A stretch of DNA of 64,000 nt from Telluribacter humicola (GTDB lineage: Bacteria > Bacteroidota > Bacteroidia > Cytophagales > Spirosomataceae), in contig NZ_JAFIQT010000001.1 in assembly GCF_017355935.1 (NCBI RefSeq), positions 1,674,001-1,738,000 of the forward strand. Direction: 5' to 3'. The stretch's first letter is position 1; every line of letters begins with the position of its first letter. This document shows, piece after piece, positions 1 through 6,559 of this stretch. The position numbers and the translations under genes are program-made. The notes beneath the pieces were generated by a model. The model was not told the DNA's origin and searched no databases. It saw nothing but the letters and a program-made list of their open reading frames with translations.

Positions 1-15
1 TTATCACTGTGATAA
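1..15. promoter_or_regulatory. 15-base palindrome at the window edge
   Basis: The first 15 bases read TTATCACTGTGATAA, two perfect 7-base arms around one T. It lies 81 bases before the first gene. It could be an operator or part of a terminator of a gene outside the window. Nothing here decides between them. Confidence 0.25.
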
Positions 16-96
16 TTGCTTCACTTTATTTTATTGGACAACAGGGATAAAGAATAGAATATTACATAACAAACAATAAGCTCACTGAGCAAATAA

Positions 97-402
97 ATGT
101 CCAACCTCCAGAGAGCATGGAGTGACTCAATTGAATCGATTTCGATTGAGGATGTAATGGAGGCCATTTCGGAGATACAGGAAGTGGATGACGAGCATGG
201 AGCCTTTTGGGTGGGGATATTTGAGGAAGATGAATATGTGTTGGAAGTTGATAAAAATCTAAACCTGGTAGGAGAGTTCGGCTCGGAGTCTGATGAGCAA
301 ATCGAATTCAAAGCTGAGAGTTGGGAAGAAGTTGAGAAGCTATATAGATTGTTTCTGGACGGTCATATAGAGGCCGTTAAAAAGATAATGGAAAAACGCT
401 AG
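97..402 (+). CDS. small acidic protein of unknown function
   Basis: This gene encodes a soluble 101-residue protein, strongly acidic, with no signal peptide or membrane segment. It starts at an ATG. The middle (about residues 33-75) looks like alternating short beta strands (AFWVGIFEEDEYVLEVDKN), followed by a C-terminal helix ending in basic residues. I do not recognise the family. Size, acidity and an alpha/beta pattern with a YVLEV strand recall small immunity proteins of interbacterial toxins, but no toxin gene is seen beside it, and the upstream neighbour is cut off by the window edge. The next gene follows on the same strand after 67 bases. Calling it an immunity protein would be a guess. 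Confidence 0.6.
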   Translation: MSNLQRAWSDSIESISIEDVMEAISEIQEVDDEHGAFWVGIFEEDEYVLEVDKNLNLVGEFGSESDEQIEFKAESWEEVEKLYRLFLDGHIEAVKKIMEKR

Positions 403-469
403 GTATAGCCTTGCGGGCAACTACTTGGGCATTGATATACTCATACCACTACTAGCCATAGATCTAGAA

Positions 470-916
470 ATGAGTAAGTTGATATATAGTGTCAGCTGGT
501 ATTTCAGGGAGCATTCTTTTGAGAACGGAGGTCTAGTTTACAAGAAGGTTGGGATTCATCACTTTAAGAAGATCGTACCTTTTGGAGATTATTTCTTTGT
601 TCTGGTTAGGTTATTTAAGCCTGGTATTTCCATGGCCCAAAATAGGAGCTTACTAAAAAATGAAGCTGCTAACCTGATTATGATGACTGCACTAATAGAG
701 TCCATTCATATCCTGGGCTTCTTCTTTATGAGTTACCTGTTTCTAAGAAAGTATGTATTAACAGGAGAATTGAGATGGAAAATTATCCTTCTCAATATCA
801 TAGTTAACCTTATGCCAGTTTTGGTACAGCGGTATAATCGGATCAGGATAGTAAGGACTTTTGATATCTGTCAGTCATTAAGAATGAGGGGGGGCGACAG
901 CAGTCGCCCCATTTAA
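470..916 (+). CDS. CrtO-like (glycosyl-diaponeurosporenoate acyltransferase family) membrane protein, short form
   Basis: The 148-residue product resembles the family of CrtO, the acyltransferase that finishes staphyloxanthin. The N-terminal stretch SWYFREHSFENGGLVYKK followed by HFKKIVPFGD matches the family pattern W-F-R-x-x-x-x-E-x-G-x-x-Y-x-x-x-x-x-x-x-W/F-K-K-x-x-P-x-G. The C-terminal part has two membrane segments (about residues 75-95 and 100-122) ending in the typical PVLVQRYNR. The usual first membrane helix before the W-x-F motif is missing if the ATG at 470 is the start; a TTG in frame at 425 would add only 15 residues. No other carotenoid gene is visible. A perfect hairpin falls in the last codons (891-910), so the 3' end may have been remodelled. 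Family placement is moderate; the substrate is unknown. Confidence 0.6.
   Translation: MSKLIYSVSWYFREHSFENGGLVYKKVGIHHFKKIVPFGDYFFVLVRLFKPGISMAQNRSLLKNEAANLIMMTALIESIHILGFFFMSYLFLRKYVLTGELRWKIILLNIIVNLMPVLVQRYNRIRIVRTFDICQSLRMRGGDSSRPI
891..910 (+). other. 8-bp GC-rich hairpin inside the 3' end of the CrtO-like gene
   Basis: GGGGCGAC, loop AGCA, then GTCGCCCC forms a perfect 8-bp stem. It overlaps the last codons, with the stop TAA at 914-916. No run of T follows, so it is a weak terminator candidate. It abuts the repeat at 918. Confidence 0.4.
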
Positions 917-917
917 T

Positions 918-968
918 CCTGATTTGCAATCAGGACGGTCCCCCGCTGGGCGCGAGTCAACTTTCCGC
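918..968 (+). repeat. intergenic palindromic repeat, copy A
   Basis: CCTGATTTGCAATCAGG (918-934) is an imperfect palindrome. It is followed by ACGGTCCCCCGCTGGG and a further stretch that aligns with the copy at 2794. Over about 50 bases the two copies agree at roughly three quarters of positions. The repeat starts two bases after the stop codon of the CrtO-like gene. Confidence 0.6.
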
Positions 969-1327
969 AGCCGTTTGGTCCAGACGAATGGCATGCCGCG
1001 CGGTAGTGACTATGAGGGGTTCTTCGAGCGGTTGCGTAGACAATTTGGTGATGGAGAAATTTCTATTTACATTGAGTTACTTCAACACCGCCACCTTTTG
1101 TTTATTAGTAACCATTTTAACATTCGAGATAAAGTTAAGTAGACCGTACACCGGCAATCTGGCTGGTTGTCCAGGTACTGAGAACAGATGCCGGAGAGTG
1201 GGACGGGCATTTCAGCAGATAGGAGTTTGCAGGCATACTAGTTACCTTACTTGGATAGTCTTTTCGAGTACGAATCCAGGGACATTTATCAATACACGTG
1301 TACAGTGCTCAACAAACTTCCAAAGGC
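969..1327. other. gene-free stretch between repeat A and the TlpA-like gene
   Basis: No convincing gene is present. Two overlapping open frames (924-1142 and 988-1401) have no recognisable domain and odd composition, and one runs into the next gene in another frame. The stretch may be decayed coding or mobile-element DNA. I see no transposase remnant, tRNA or clear promoter. Confidence 0.5.
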
Positions 1328-2737
1328 ATGAAAAGACTACTGCTAGGGTTCTGCATTTTACTGATGTACCACGCGAAAGCTCAGACAGCCCATCCGCCTA
1401 AGGAAGATCCGATCATTTATTTCAATAGCATTCAAAAGTTTACTAATAATAACCTGGACCAGGACTCTGCCTTATACTATTTGCAGAAGTTAGCTTTGAT
1501 TACTGCCTATGAGCCATTCCTGAAAGATTTGCTTCATAATTCATTTGCACAGCAATTCCGGCAGAGGGACTTATCAAAGAGTGACACAAGTGTAATCAAT
1601 GCGTATAACCGGAGGCTGCTTTTCAGTAAAGGGTTACTGCAGAAGATGGCGTTTGATAGCAACAAAGTTCTACAACAATCAGCAAGACCATTATACCTAC
1701 TACTAAGAGCACAGGATAACCACACTGATCCGGTTGTCCTGACAGCCATTGCCAATGAATTTGTCCATAAGGAGCTGTTGCCGGATAATATTCATGAAAA
1801 TCGACAGGGGCGCTATGGACTGCTTATTCATCAGATACTTTCAAAACAGGAGGCTACGAAACCTTTGGCGCAAGAGTTGCTTATGACCCTAAAGTCGAAG
1901 CTGGAAAAAGGTCAGACAAAAGTAACCGACTCCACCTCTCGGGTTGAGTTGGGAAAACGAGCCTGGTACCGCTATCTGTATGCCTATGCAAACTATATAG
2001 AAGCTGGTGAAGCCCAGGGGGAAGCAACAAAAGCCCTGCTCCTGAAAAATGCCTTTGATTATAGTCCTGATCTGGTTGACCAAAATCACACCTCAGCTTA
2101 CTTCTATGATATGATTATGCTCACTGGGGGTGAAAAACGGAGCTTCAGGGACGATTATTTTACTTTTCTTGAGAGTACCTCTACCAATAAGAAGGAAGTT
2201 TTGGCAGCACTTCTGAATACAGCTCTTATTGCTCCGGAATACAAGAACAGGCTGGAAACCTTCTATACTAAGAATATCTCCCCGGACGAGCCATTTGCCA
2301 ACTACTGGCGGGCAGCAATTAATAGAACAGCAAAGGCAGCACCCCCTATTTCCTTTACCTTACTTGATGGGAACGCCTTTGCAAGCAACAATCTTTCGGG
2401 TAAGTGGATACTGGTTGACTTTTTGGGTACCTGGTGTGGTCCTTGCCGACAGGAGCATCCGGGACTGGATAAATTTTATCAGTCAACCGTTTTGCAAAAG
2501 CCTGATACCATCGCACTGTTGACTGTGGCCTGTCGGGATACAAAGGACAAAGTGACCGCCTACATGGAGCAAAAGAAGTTTACGTTTCCCGTGGCTATGT
2601 CTGATGGTAAGATAGAAAAGATATATAAAGTAGAAGGCTATCCCACCAAGGTATTGATCACACCGGAAGGAAAATACATTACAGTTCCCTTTGGTGTGGA
2701 TTGGGTGGGGTTCGTTAATCAATATGTAGGCATATAA
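1328..2737 (+). CDS. secreted TlpA-type thioredoxin-like protein
   Basis: This 469-residue protein probably reduces or handles disulfides outside the cytoplasm. It begins with a clear signal peptide (MKRLLLGFCILLMYHAKAQ), which is why I place the start at the ATG at 1328 rather than the upstream frame opening at 1298. Residues 20-335 are a helical region typical of Bacteroidota TlpA-like proteins. The C-terminal 130 residues are a thioredoxin fold with the active site WCGPC (cysteines at about 370 and 373) and a cis-proline in GYPTK. The length and layout fit the TlpA/ResA-like family with a long N-terminal extension. The gene is flanked by copies of the same short repeat (918 and 2794/2864), so it may have arrived as a block. 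The substrate is unknown. Confidence 0.85.
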   Translation: MKRLLLGFCILLMYHAKAQTAHPPKEDPIIYFNSIQKFTNNNLDQDSALYYLQKLALITAYEPFLKDLLHNSFAQQFRQRDLSKSDTSVINAYNRRLLFSKGLLQKMAFDSNKVLQQSARPLYLLLRAQDNHTDPVVLTAIANEFVHKELLPDNIHENRQGRYGLLIHQILSKQEATKPLAQELLMTLKSKLEKGQTKVTDSTSRVELGKRAWYRYLYAYANYIEAGEAQGEATKALLLKNAFDYSPDLVDQNHTSAYFYDMIMLTGGEKRSFRDDYFTFLESTSTNKKEVLAALLNTALIAPEYKNRLETFYTKNISPDEPFANYWRAAINRTAKAAPPISFTLLDGNAFASNNLSGKWILVDFLGTWCGPCRQEHPGLDKFYQSTVLQKPDTIALLTVACRDTKDKVTAYMEQKKFTFPVAMSDGKIEKIYKVEGYPTKVLITPEGKYITVPFGVDWVGFVNQYVGI

Positions 2738-2793
2738 CATCCTGCACGTGCGGACAGCACAAGCCAAAGAGTTATCCCGTAGCCCAATCTAAC

Positions 2794-2840
2794 CCCGATT
2801 TGTAATTGGGACTGTCCCCCGCTGGGGTTGAATCAGCTTG
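2794..2840 (+). repeat. intergenic palindromic repeat, copy B
   Basis: CCCGATTTGTAATTGGG (2794-2810), then ACTGTCCCCCGCTGGGG, aligns with copy A at 918 in the same orientation. It lies 57 bases after the stop codon of the TlpA-like gene. Confidence 0.6.
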
Positions 2841-2863
2841 CGTTTTAAGCGCTATCAGAAGAT

Positions 2864-2884
2864 GCCCTGATTACAAATCAGGGC
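2864..2884 (-). repeat. intergenic palindromic repeat, copy C (inverted core)
   Basis: GCCCTGATTACAAATCAGGGC is a 21-base near-perfect palindrome. Read on the minus strand its core is CCTGATTTGTAATCAGG, the same core as copies A and B. It is followed by AAGCCCGGCTCG, whose reverse complement resembles the G+C-rich tail of the other copies. B and C together form an inverted pair about 55 bases apart. Confidence 0.6.
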
Positions 2885-3167
2885 AAGCCCGGCTCGCTAC
2901 CTCTGTCGAGTTCGCCTTTCTCTCCGTCCTGCAATAGCAATATCCTTATTTATTTGTATACCTCCAAGTCCAGTTGTTAGCCAATTTCTTTACCTGTCCT
3001 AGGCCGGAAGAGACAAACTAAATGGCGTTGACGGGCCTGTTGTTTCTGCTCGGGAGCGATGTTGGCAAAGTGCTAGGAAATAAGTGGCAATGTACCTTAT
3101 GAAGGTGGTTGATTGTATCCTCAGAGGTACTAATGCCTAACCTATCAATCCCATACTACCCAGTCCT
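2885..3167. other. gene-free stretch after the repeat pair
   Basis: No open frame with a recognisable domain, no RNA gene and no strong terminator is seen here. The permease gene on the minus strand ends at 3168. Confidence 0.5.
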
Positions 3168-4388
3168 TTACTTCTTGAACAGCAGCGCCCGGATAGGTTG
3201 AATACGGGTAATGACGTAGGTCGGGATCAGGAGCACCAGCCCAACTACCAGCAGGGTAATGGCATTGACGAGCAGAATGGTACCCCAGTCAAACACGATG
3301 GGGACGGTATCCATATAATAGTTGACAGGGTCGAGGGGGAGGAGCTGAAACCGGTACTGCACCCAACAGAAGAGAAGCCCGATGGCGTTACCAATGAGCA
3401 GGCCGCGCGTCACGATGTAGAGCCCTACCCGCAGAAAGATATTGCGGATCTGGCTGTCGGGGCTACCCAGCGTCTTGAGCAGGCCCACCAGCGGGGTGCG
3501 CTCCATAATCATCACCAGCAGGATAGAGATCATATTAAAGCAGGCCACGAATAGGATCAGCGTCAGGAATACGGCCGTATTGCGGTCCAGCAGGATAAGC
3601 CAGTCGAACAGCGGCCGAAAGCTTTCAGTCACTTTCTGCAGTACCATATCCGGCGACATCCGGTCAAAAACCTCCATCGCTACCTGGTCCAGTTGCTCAA
3701 AGTCTTTGAGGTAGATCTCGTAGGTACCTACCGTATCGGCGCCCCATTCGTTGAGGCGCTGCACCAGCGTGATATCACCGATGACCAGTGTATTGTCAAA
3801 CTCTTCCAACTCCGTTTCGTAGATACCGACTACCTGCAACTTACGGGCTCGGGGCGGGTTCTGGACAAAGTACATCAGTACATCGTCACCGGGTTTGAGG
3901 CGTAGCTGGTTGGCGATCTTGCGGCTGATGATGATTTCGGTAGAGTAGCCACTATCGGGGTGCTGGATCAGGCGTCCTTCTACCAGGCTCCTCTCAAAGA
4001 GCGTCCAGTCGTACTGCTCATCTACCCCTTTGAGTACAATACCTTTTAGCTCATCAGGCGTTTTAAGAATACCTGACTTATGCGCTACGGCGTGCCAGTG
4101 CCTGATCTCGGGCATCTGGCTGAGGTCTTCGGCCAGGGGAGTCTTGCGGGACAGAGGGCCCTCCTCATAGGTATTGCTGAGGGTCAAGGCGCTGACGCGC
4201 AGGTGCGCTCCAAACAAGAAAACCTTTTGCTGGATCGTTTGCTTAAAGCCCAGCAGTACCGCAAACGCTACGATGCCTACCGCCACTCCGATGGCAATAC
4301 TGGCTACGCCTATCCGTGATACGGTCGACGAAAATGAGCCTACTTTGTTGTGCCGGATGCGGCTGGATATGAACGAAGGGAATCGCAA
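3168..4388 (-). CDS. LolC/LolE-like ABC transporter permease (FtsX family)
   Basis: This 406-residue inner-membrane protein matches the permease subunit of lipoprotein-releasing ABC transporters. The family moves outer-membrane lipoproteins from the inner membrane to the LolA carrier. One membrane helix sits near the N-terminus (about residues 25-48, IGVASIAIGVAVGIVAFAVLL). A large periplasmic domain follows (about 50-260), then three C-terminal helices (about 270-300, 320-345 and 370-395), which is the MacB/FtsX layout. The motif LVGLLKTLGSPDSQIR fits the conserved cytoplasmic loop of the family. The ATPase partner is not adjacent, which is common in Bacteroidota. Exact orthology to LolC versus LolE cannot be settled by eye. 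Confidence 0.85.
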   Translation of the reverse strand: MRFPSFISSRIRHNKVGSFSSTVSRIGVASIAIGVAVGIVAFAVLLGFKQTIQQKVFLFGAHLRVSALTLSNTYEEGPLSRKTPLAEDLSQMPEIRHWHAVAHKSGILKTPDELKGIVLKGVDEQYDWTLFERSLVEGRLIQHPDSGYSTEIIISRKIANQLRLKPGDDVLMYFVQNPPRARKLQVVGIYETELEEFDNTLVIGDITLVQRLNEWGADTVGTYEIYLKDFEQLDQVAMEVFDRMSPDMVLQKVTESFRPLFDWLILLDRNTAVFLTLILFVACFNMISILLVMIMERTPLVGLLKTLGSPDSQIRNIFLRVGLYIVTRGLLIGNAIGLLFCWVQYRFQLLPLDPVNYYMDTVPIVFDWGTILLVNAITLLVVGLVLLIPTYVITRIQPIRALLFKK

Positions 4389-4429
4389 CAGGTAGCGTTA
4401 GGTTAGTATTCTATTAATTAATAATTTGG

Positions 4430-4437
4430 CAAAATTA
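4430..4437 (-). promoter_or_regulatory. Bacteroidota -7 box for the permease gene
   Basis: On the minus strand the bases read TAATTTTG, matching the consensus TAnnTTTG. It lies 42 bases before the permease start. No good -33 element is visible. Confidence 0.4.
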
Positions 4438-4456
4438 ACTGAAAAATCAAGCCGTG

Positions 4457-5665
4457 ATGAACTTCATCCACTTTCTATCTCTGATCCTGCTCTGGTCATG
4501 TAGTACCAAAACACCGCAGACTACTGCCGGGCAGGAGAAAAAATCGGACCAGCCGGCGGTACAGGCCAAACCCGTATTGGGTATCGAACGTACCGGCGAA
4601 TACCTACCCCTGCTCAAAGACAAGCGCGTGGCGCTGGTCGTAAATCATACTACTATATTCCCTAACGGTACCCACCTGGCCGATAGTCTGCAAAAGCTGG
4701 GGGTGAATATAAAAACAATTTTCGCACCGGAGCATGGTTTTCGGGGAATGGCCGCCGACGGAGCCGAAATAAAAGACGGAGTGGATACCCGGACGGGGCT
4801 ATCGATCGTATCGCTGTATGGAAAAAACAAGAAACCAACCGAGGAGCAATTCAGGGAGGTGGACGTGGTGATCTTTGATATTCAGGATGTAGGCGTACGC
4901 TACTATACCTACCCCAGTACCATGCACCTGGTGATGGAGGCCTGCGCCGAGCAGGGCAAGAAGTGCGTAGTACTGGACCGGCCCAATCCCAATGGCCACT
5001 ACATTGATGGTCCCGTACTGGATCGTAAGTTCGCTTCATTCGTGGGCATGAATCCGGTACCGGTGGTACATGGCCTTACCTCCGGCGAACTGGCCCTAAT
5101 GATCAATGGTGAAGGCTGGCTTGAAGGAAAAAAGCCCGCTGATTTGACCATCGTACCCTGTCAGCAGTATACCCATCAAACAACTTATACATTACCTGTA
5201 AAACCATCGCCTAACCTGCCCAATATGCAGGCCGTGTGGCTGTACCCGTCCATCTGTCTTTTTGAGCCAACCATTGTGAGCGTAGGACGCGGTACCGATA
5301 CGCAGTTTCAGGTAATCGGGGCTCCTAATCCGGTATTTGGCTCGTATACCTTTACTCCGGTTGAAAAACCCGGTGCGGTCAACCCGCCTAACGAGGGAAA
5401 GCTGTGCTATGGGAAAGATCTGCGTGATGTAGAGGCAAAGAACCTAGGCTTTTCGCTTAAATATGTACTCGACTTCTACAACAAGGCTCCCGACAAATCA
5501 AAGTTCTATACCAGTGCGAGGTACTTTGACCAGTTGGCAGGTACTGATATGATCCGTAAAATGATGGCCGAAGGAAAATCTGAAAAGGAGATCCGTCAGG
5601 CCTACGCGCCGGAGCTGGCCCGCTACAAAGAGATGCGGAAGAAGTACGTACTCTACGCCGATTAA
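4457..5665 (+). CDS. namZ: exo-beta-N-acetylmuramidase NamZ-like lipoprotein (DUF1343)
   Basis: DUF1343 enzymes of the NamZ type cut N-acetylmuramic acid from the non-reducing ends of peptidoglycan fragments. The product is 402 residues. It starts at the ATG at 4457 (a GTG lies just before it) with a lipoprotein signal ending LLWSC, so it should be anchored outside the inner membrane. Family features run through the protein: GIERTGEYLPLLKDKRVALV, TIFAPEHGFRG (about residues 93-103), VVIFDIQDVGVRYYTYPSTM and VVLDRPNPNGHYIDGPVLD. The length fits the family. A NagB-type deaminase gene starts 18 bases after the stop codon, almost certainly in the same operon, which supports a role in cell-wall sugar recovery. 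Kinase, etherase and deacetylase genes for the pathway are not in this window. Confidence 0.88.
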   Translation: MNFIHFLSLILLWSCSTKTPQTTAGQEKKSDQPAVQAKPVLGIERTGEYLPLLKDKRVALVVNHTTIFPNGTHLADSLQKLGVNIKTIFAPEHGFRGMAADGAEIKDGVDTRTGLSIVSLYGKNKKPTEEQFREVDVVIFDIQDVGVRYYTYPSTMHLVMEACAEQGKKCVVLDRPNPNGHYIDGPVLDRKFASFVGMNPVPVVHGLTSGELALMINGEGWLEGKKPADLTIVPCQQYTHQTTYTLPVKPSPNLPNMQAVWLYPSICLFEPTIVSVGRGTDTQFQVIGAPNPVFGSYTFTPVEKPGAVNPPNEGKLCYGKDLRDVEAKNLGFSLKYVLDFYNKAPDKSKFYTSARYFDQLAGTDMIRKMMAEGKSEKEIRQAYAPELARYKEMRKKYVLYAD

Positions 5666-5683
5666 CCACAATAACCTACCCCT

Positions 5684-6412
5684 ATGCAGGAATTTCAGGT
5701 ATATCCTACCTACGAACACCTATCCCGAGCCGCCGCCGATGTGGTGGTCAGTACCTTACAGGGCAAGCCCAATGCGGTCATCTGTCTGCCGTCCGGAAGT
5801 ACCCCCGTGGGTATGTTCCGTGAGCTGATACTTCGTCACGAGCAGGGCCTGGCGGATTTTTCCCAATGTACCTTTGTGGGTCTGGACGAATGGATAGGGA
5901 TGGGGCCGGAGGATGAAGGCAGCGGGCGCCAGCTTCTGGACCGGGACTTTCTGCATCCCATCGGTTTTCGCCCGGAGCAGATCCTGTTCTTCGATGCCAG
6001 GGCCGAAAACCTGCAGGCCGAGTGTGAGCGCCTCAATGGGGCTATTGAACAATTGGGTGGCCTGGACCTGATCATACTGGGAATAGGTATGAATGGACAT
6101 TTGGGCCTCAACGAACCCGGTACCTCCTTCGATACTTATGCGCACGTATCCGAGCTGGACCCTATCACCATCGAAGTAGGGCAGAAGTACTTCCAGGGGC
6201 CTACTCCCCTAACCGGAGGTGTCACCCTCGGACTACGGCATATGATGGAAGCCCGGCGACTGGTGCTTATGGCAAGTGGTGAAGCCAAAGCTCCTGTGAT
6301 AGCCCGCGCCCTGAAAGGGGAGGTGACCGAAGCCTTCCCGGCCAGCCTGGTGCAGGAGCATCCTGATGCCTGGGTACTGGTGGATGCAGATGCCGCCTCG
6401 GCCTTCCTGTAG
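5684..6412 (+). CDS. nagB: glucosamine-6-phosphate deaminase (NagB family)
   Basis: NagB converts glucosamine-6-phosphate to fructose-6-phosphate and ammonia, feeding amino-sugar carbon into glycolysis. The 242-residue protein is cytoplasmic and has the short length of the Bacillus-type enzyme. Visible motifs are CLPSGSTPVGMF (phosphate-binding loop, about residues 34-45), FVGLDEWIG (catalytic Asp), and LGIGMNGHLGLNEPGTSF (catalytic Asp/His/Glu region near residues 131-148). It follows the NamZ-like gene by 18 bases. The pairing suggests that muramic acid released outside is taken up and ends as fructose-6-phosphate. The wider family includes 6-phosphogluconolactonases, but the G-H-L-G-L-N-E-P motif favours the deaminase. 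Confidence 0.88.
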   Translation: MQEFQVYPTYEHLSRAAADVVVSTLQGKPNAVICLPSGSTPVGMFRELILRHEQGLADFSQCTFVGLDEWIGMGPEDEGSGRQLLDRDFLHPIGFRPEQILFFDARAENLQAECERLNGAIEQLGGLDLIILGIGMNGHLGLNEPGTSFDTYAHVSELDPITIEVGQKYFQGPTPLTGGVTLGLRHMMEARRLVLMASGEAKAPVIARALKGEVTEAFPASLVQEHPDAWVLVDADAASAFL

Positions 6413-6479
6413 CCTGGCCTCTACCGGCATTATCTAATCCTTTTGCTCTATAATTTGTTACAATAGGGGGTACCCGCTT

Positions 6480-6514
6480 TACCCGTGCCACGGTTTCGAG
6501 CTGTGGCACGGGTA
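6480..6514 (+). promoter_or_regulatory. 12-bp perfect hairpin in front of the NAD+ synthase gene
   Basis: TACCCGTGCCAC pairs with GTGGCACGGGTA around an 11-base loop. No T run follows, so it is a poor terminator for the nagB operon. It ends 45 bases before the chosen start of the NAD+ synthase gene and would be in its leader or promoter region. Its function is unknown. Confidence 0.45.
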
Positions 6515-6559
6515 GCCTGTACTATCAATCCCTACCAGAATCACTCATTAAACTGCTAT

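Noticed and set aside
1260-1280. tRNA-like arm (TTCGAGTACGAATCC) near 1263
   Set aside because: It resembles a T-arm but no acceptor stem, anticodon arm or CCA-end can be built around it.
924-1401. Two overlapping plus-strand open frames before the TlpA-like gene
   Set aside because: No domain, signal or sensible composition; one includes the repeat and the other runs into the TlpA-like gene in another frame. Probably chance or decayed sequence.
918-2884. CRISPR array or integron from the repeats at 918, 2794 and 2864
   Set aside because: Only three diverged copies, mixed orientation, irregular spacing over 1.9 kb, and no cas or integrase gene.
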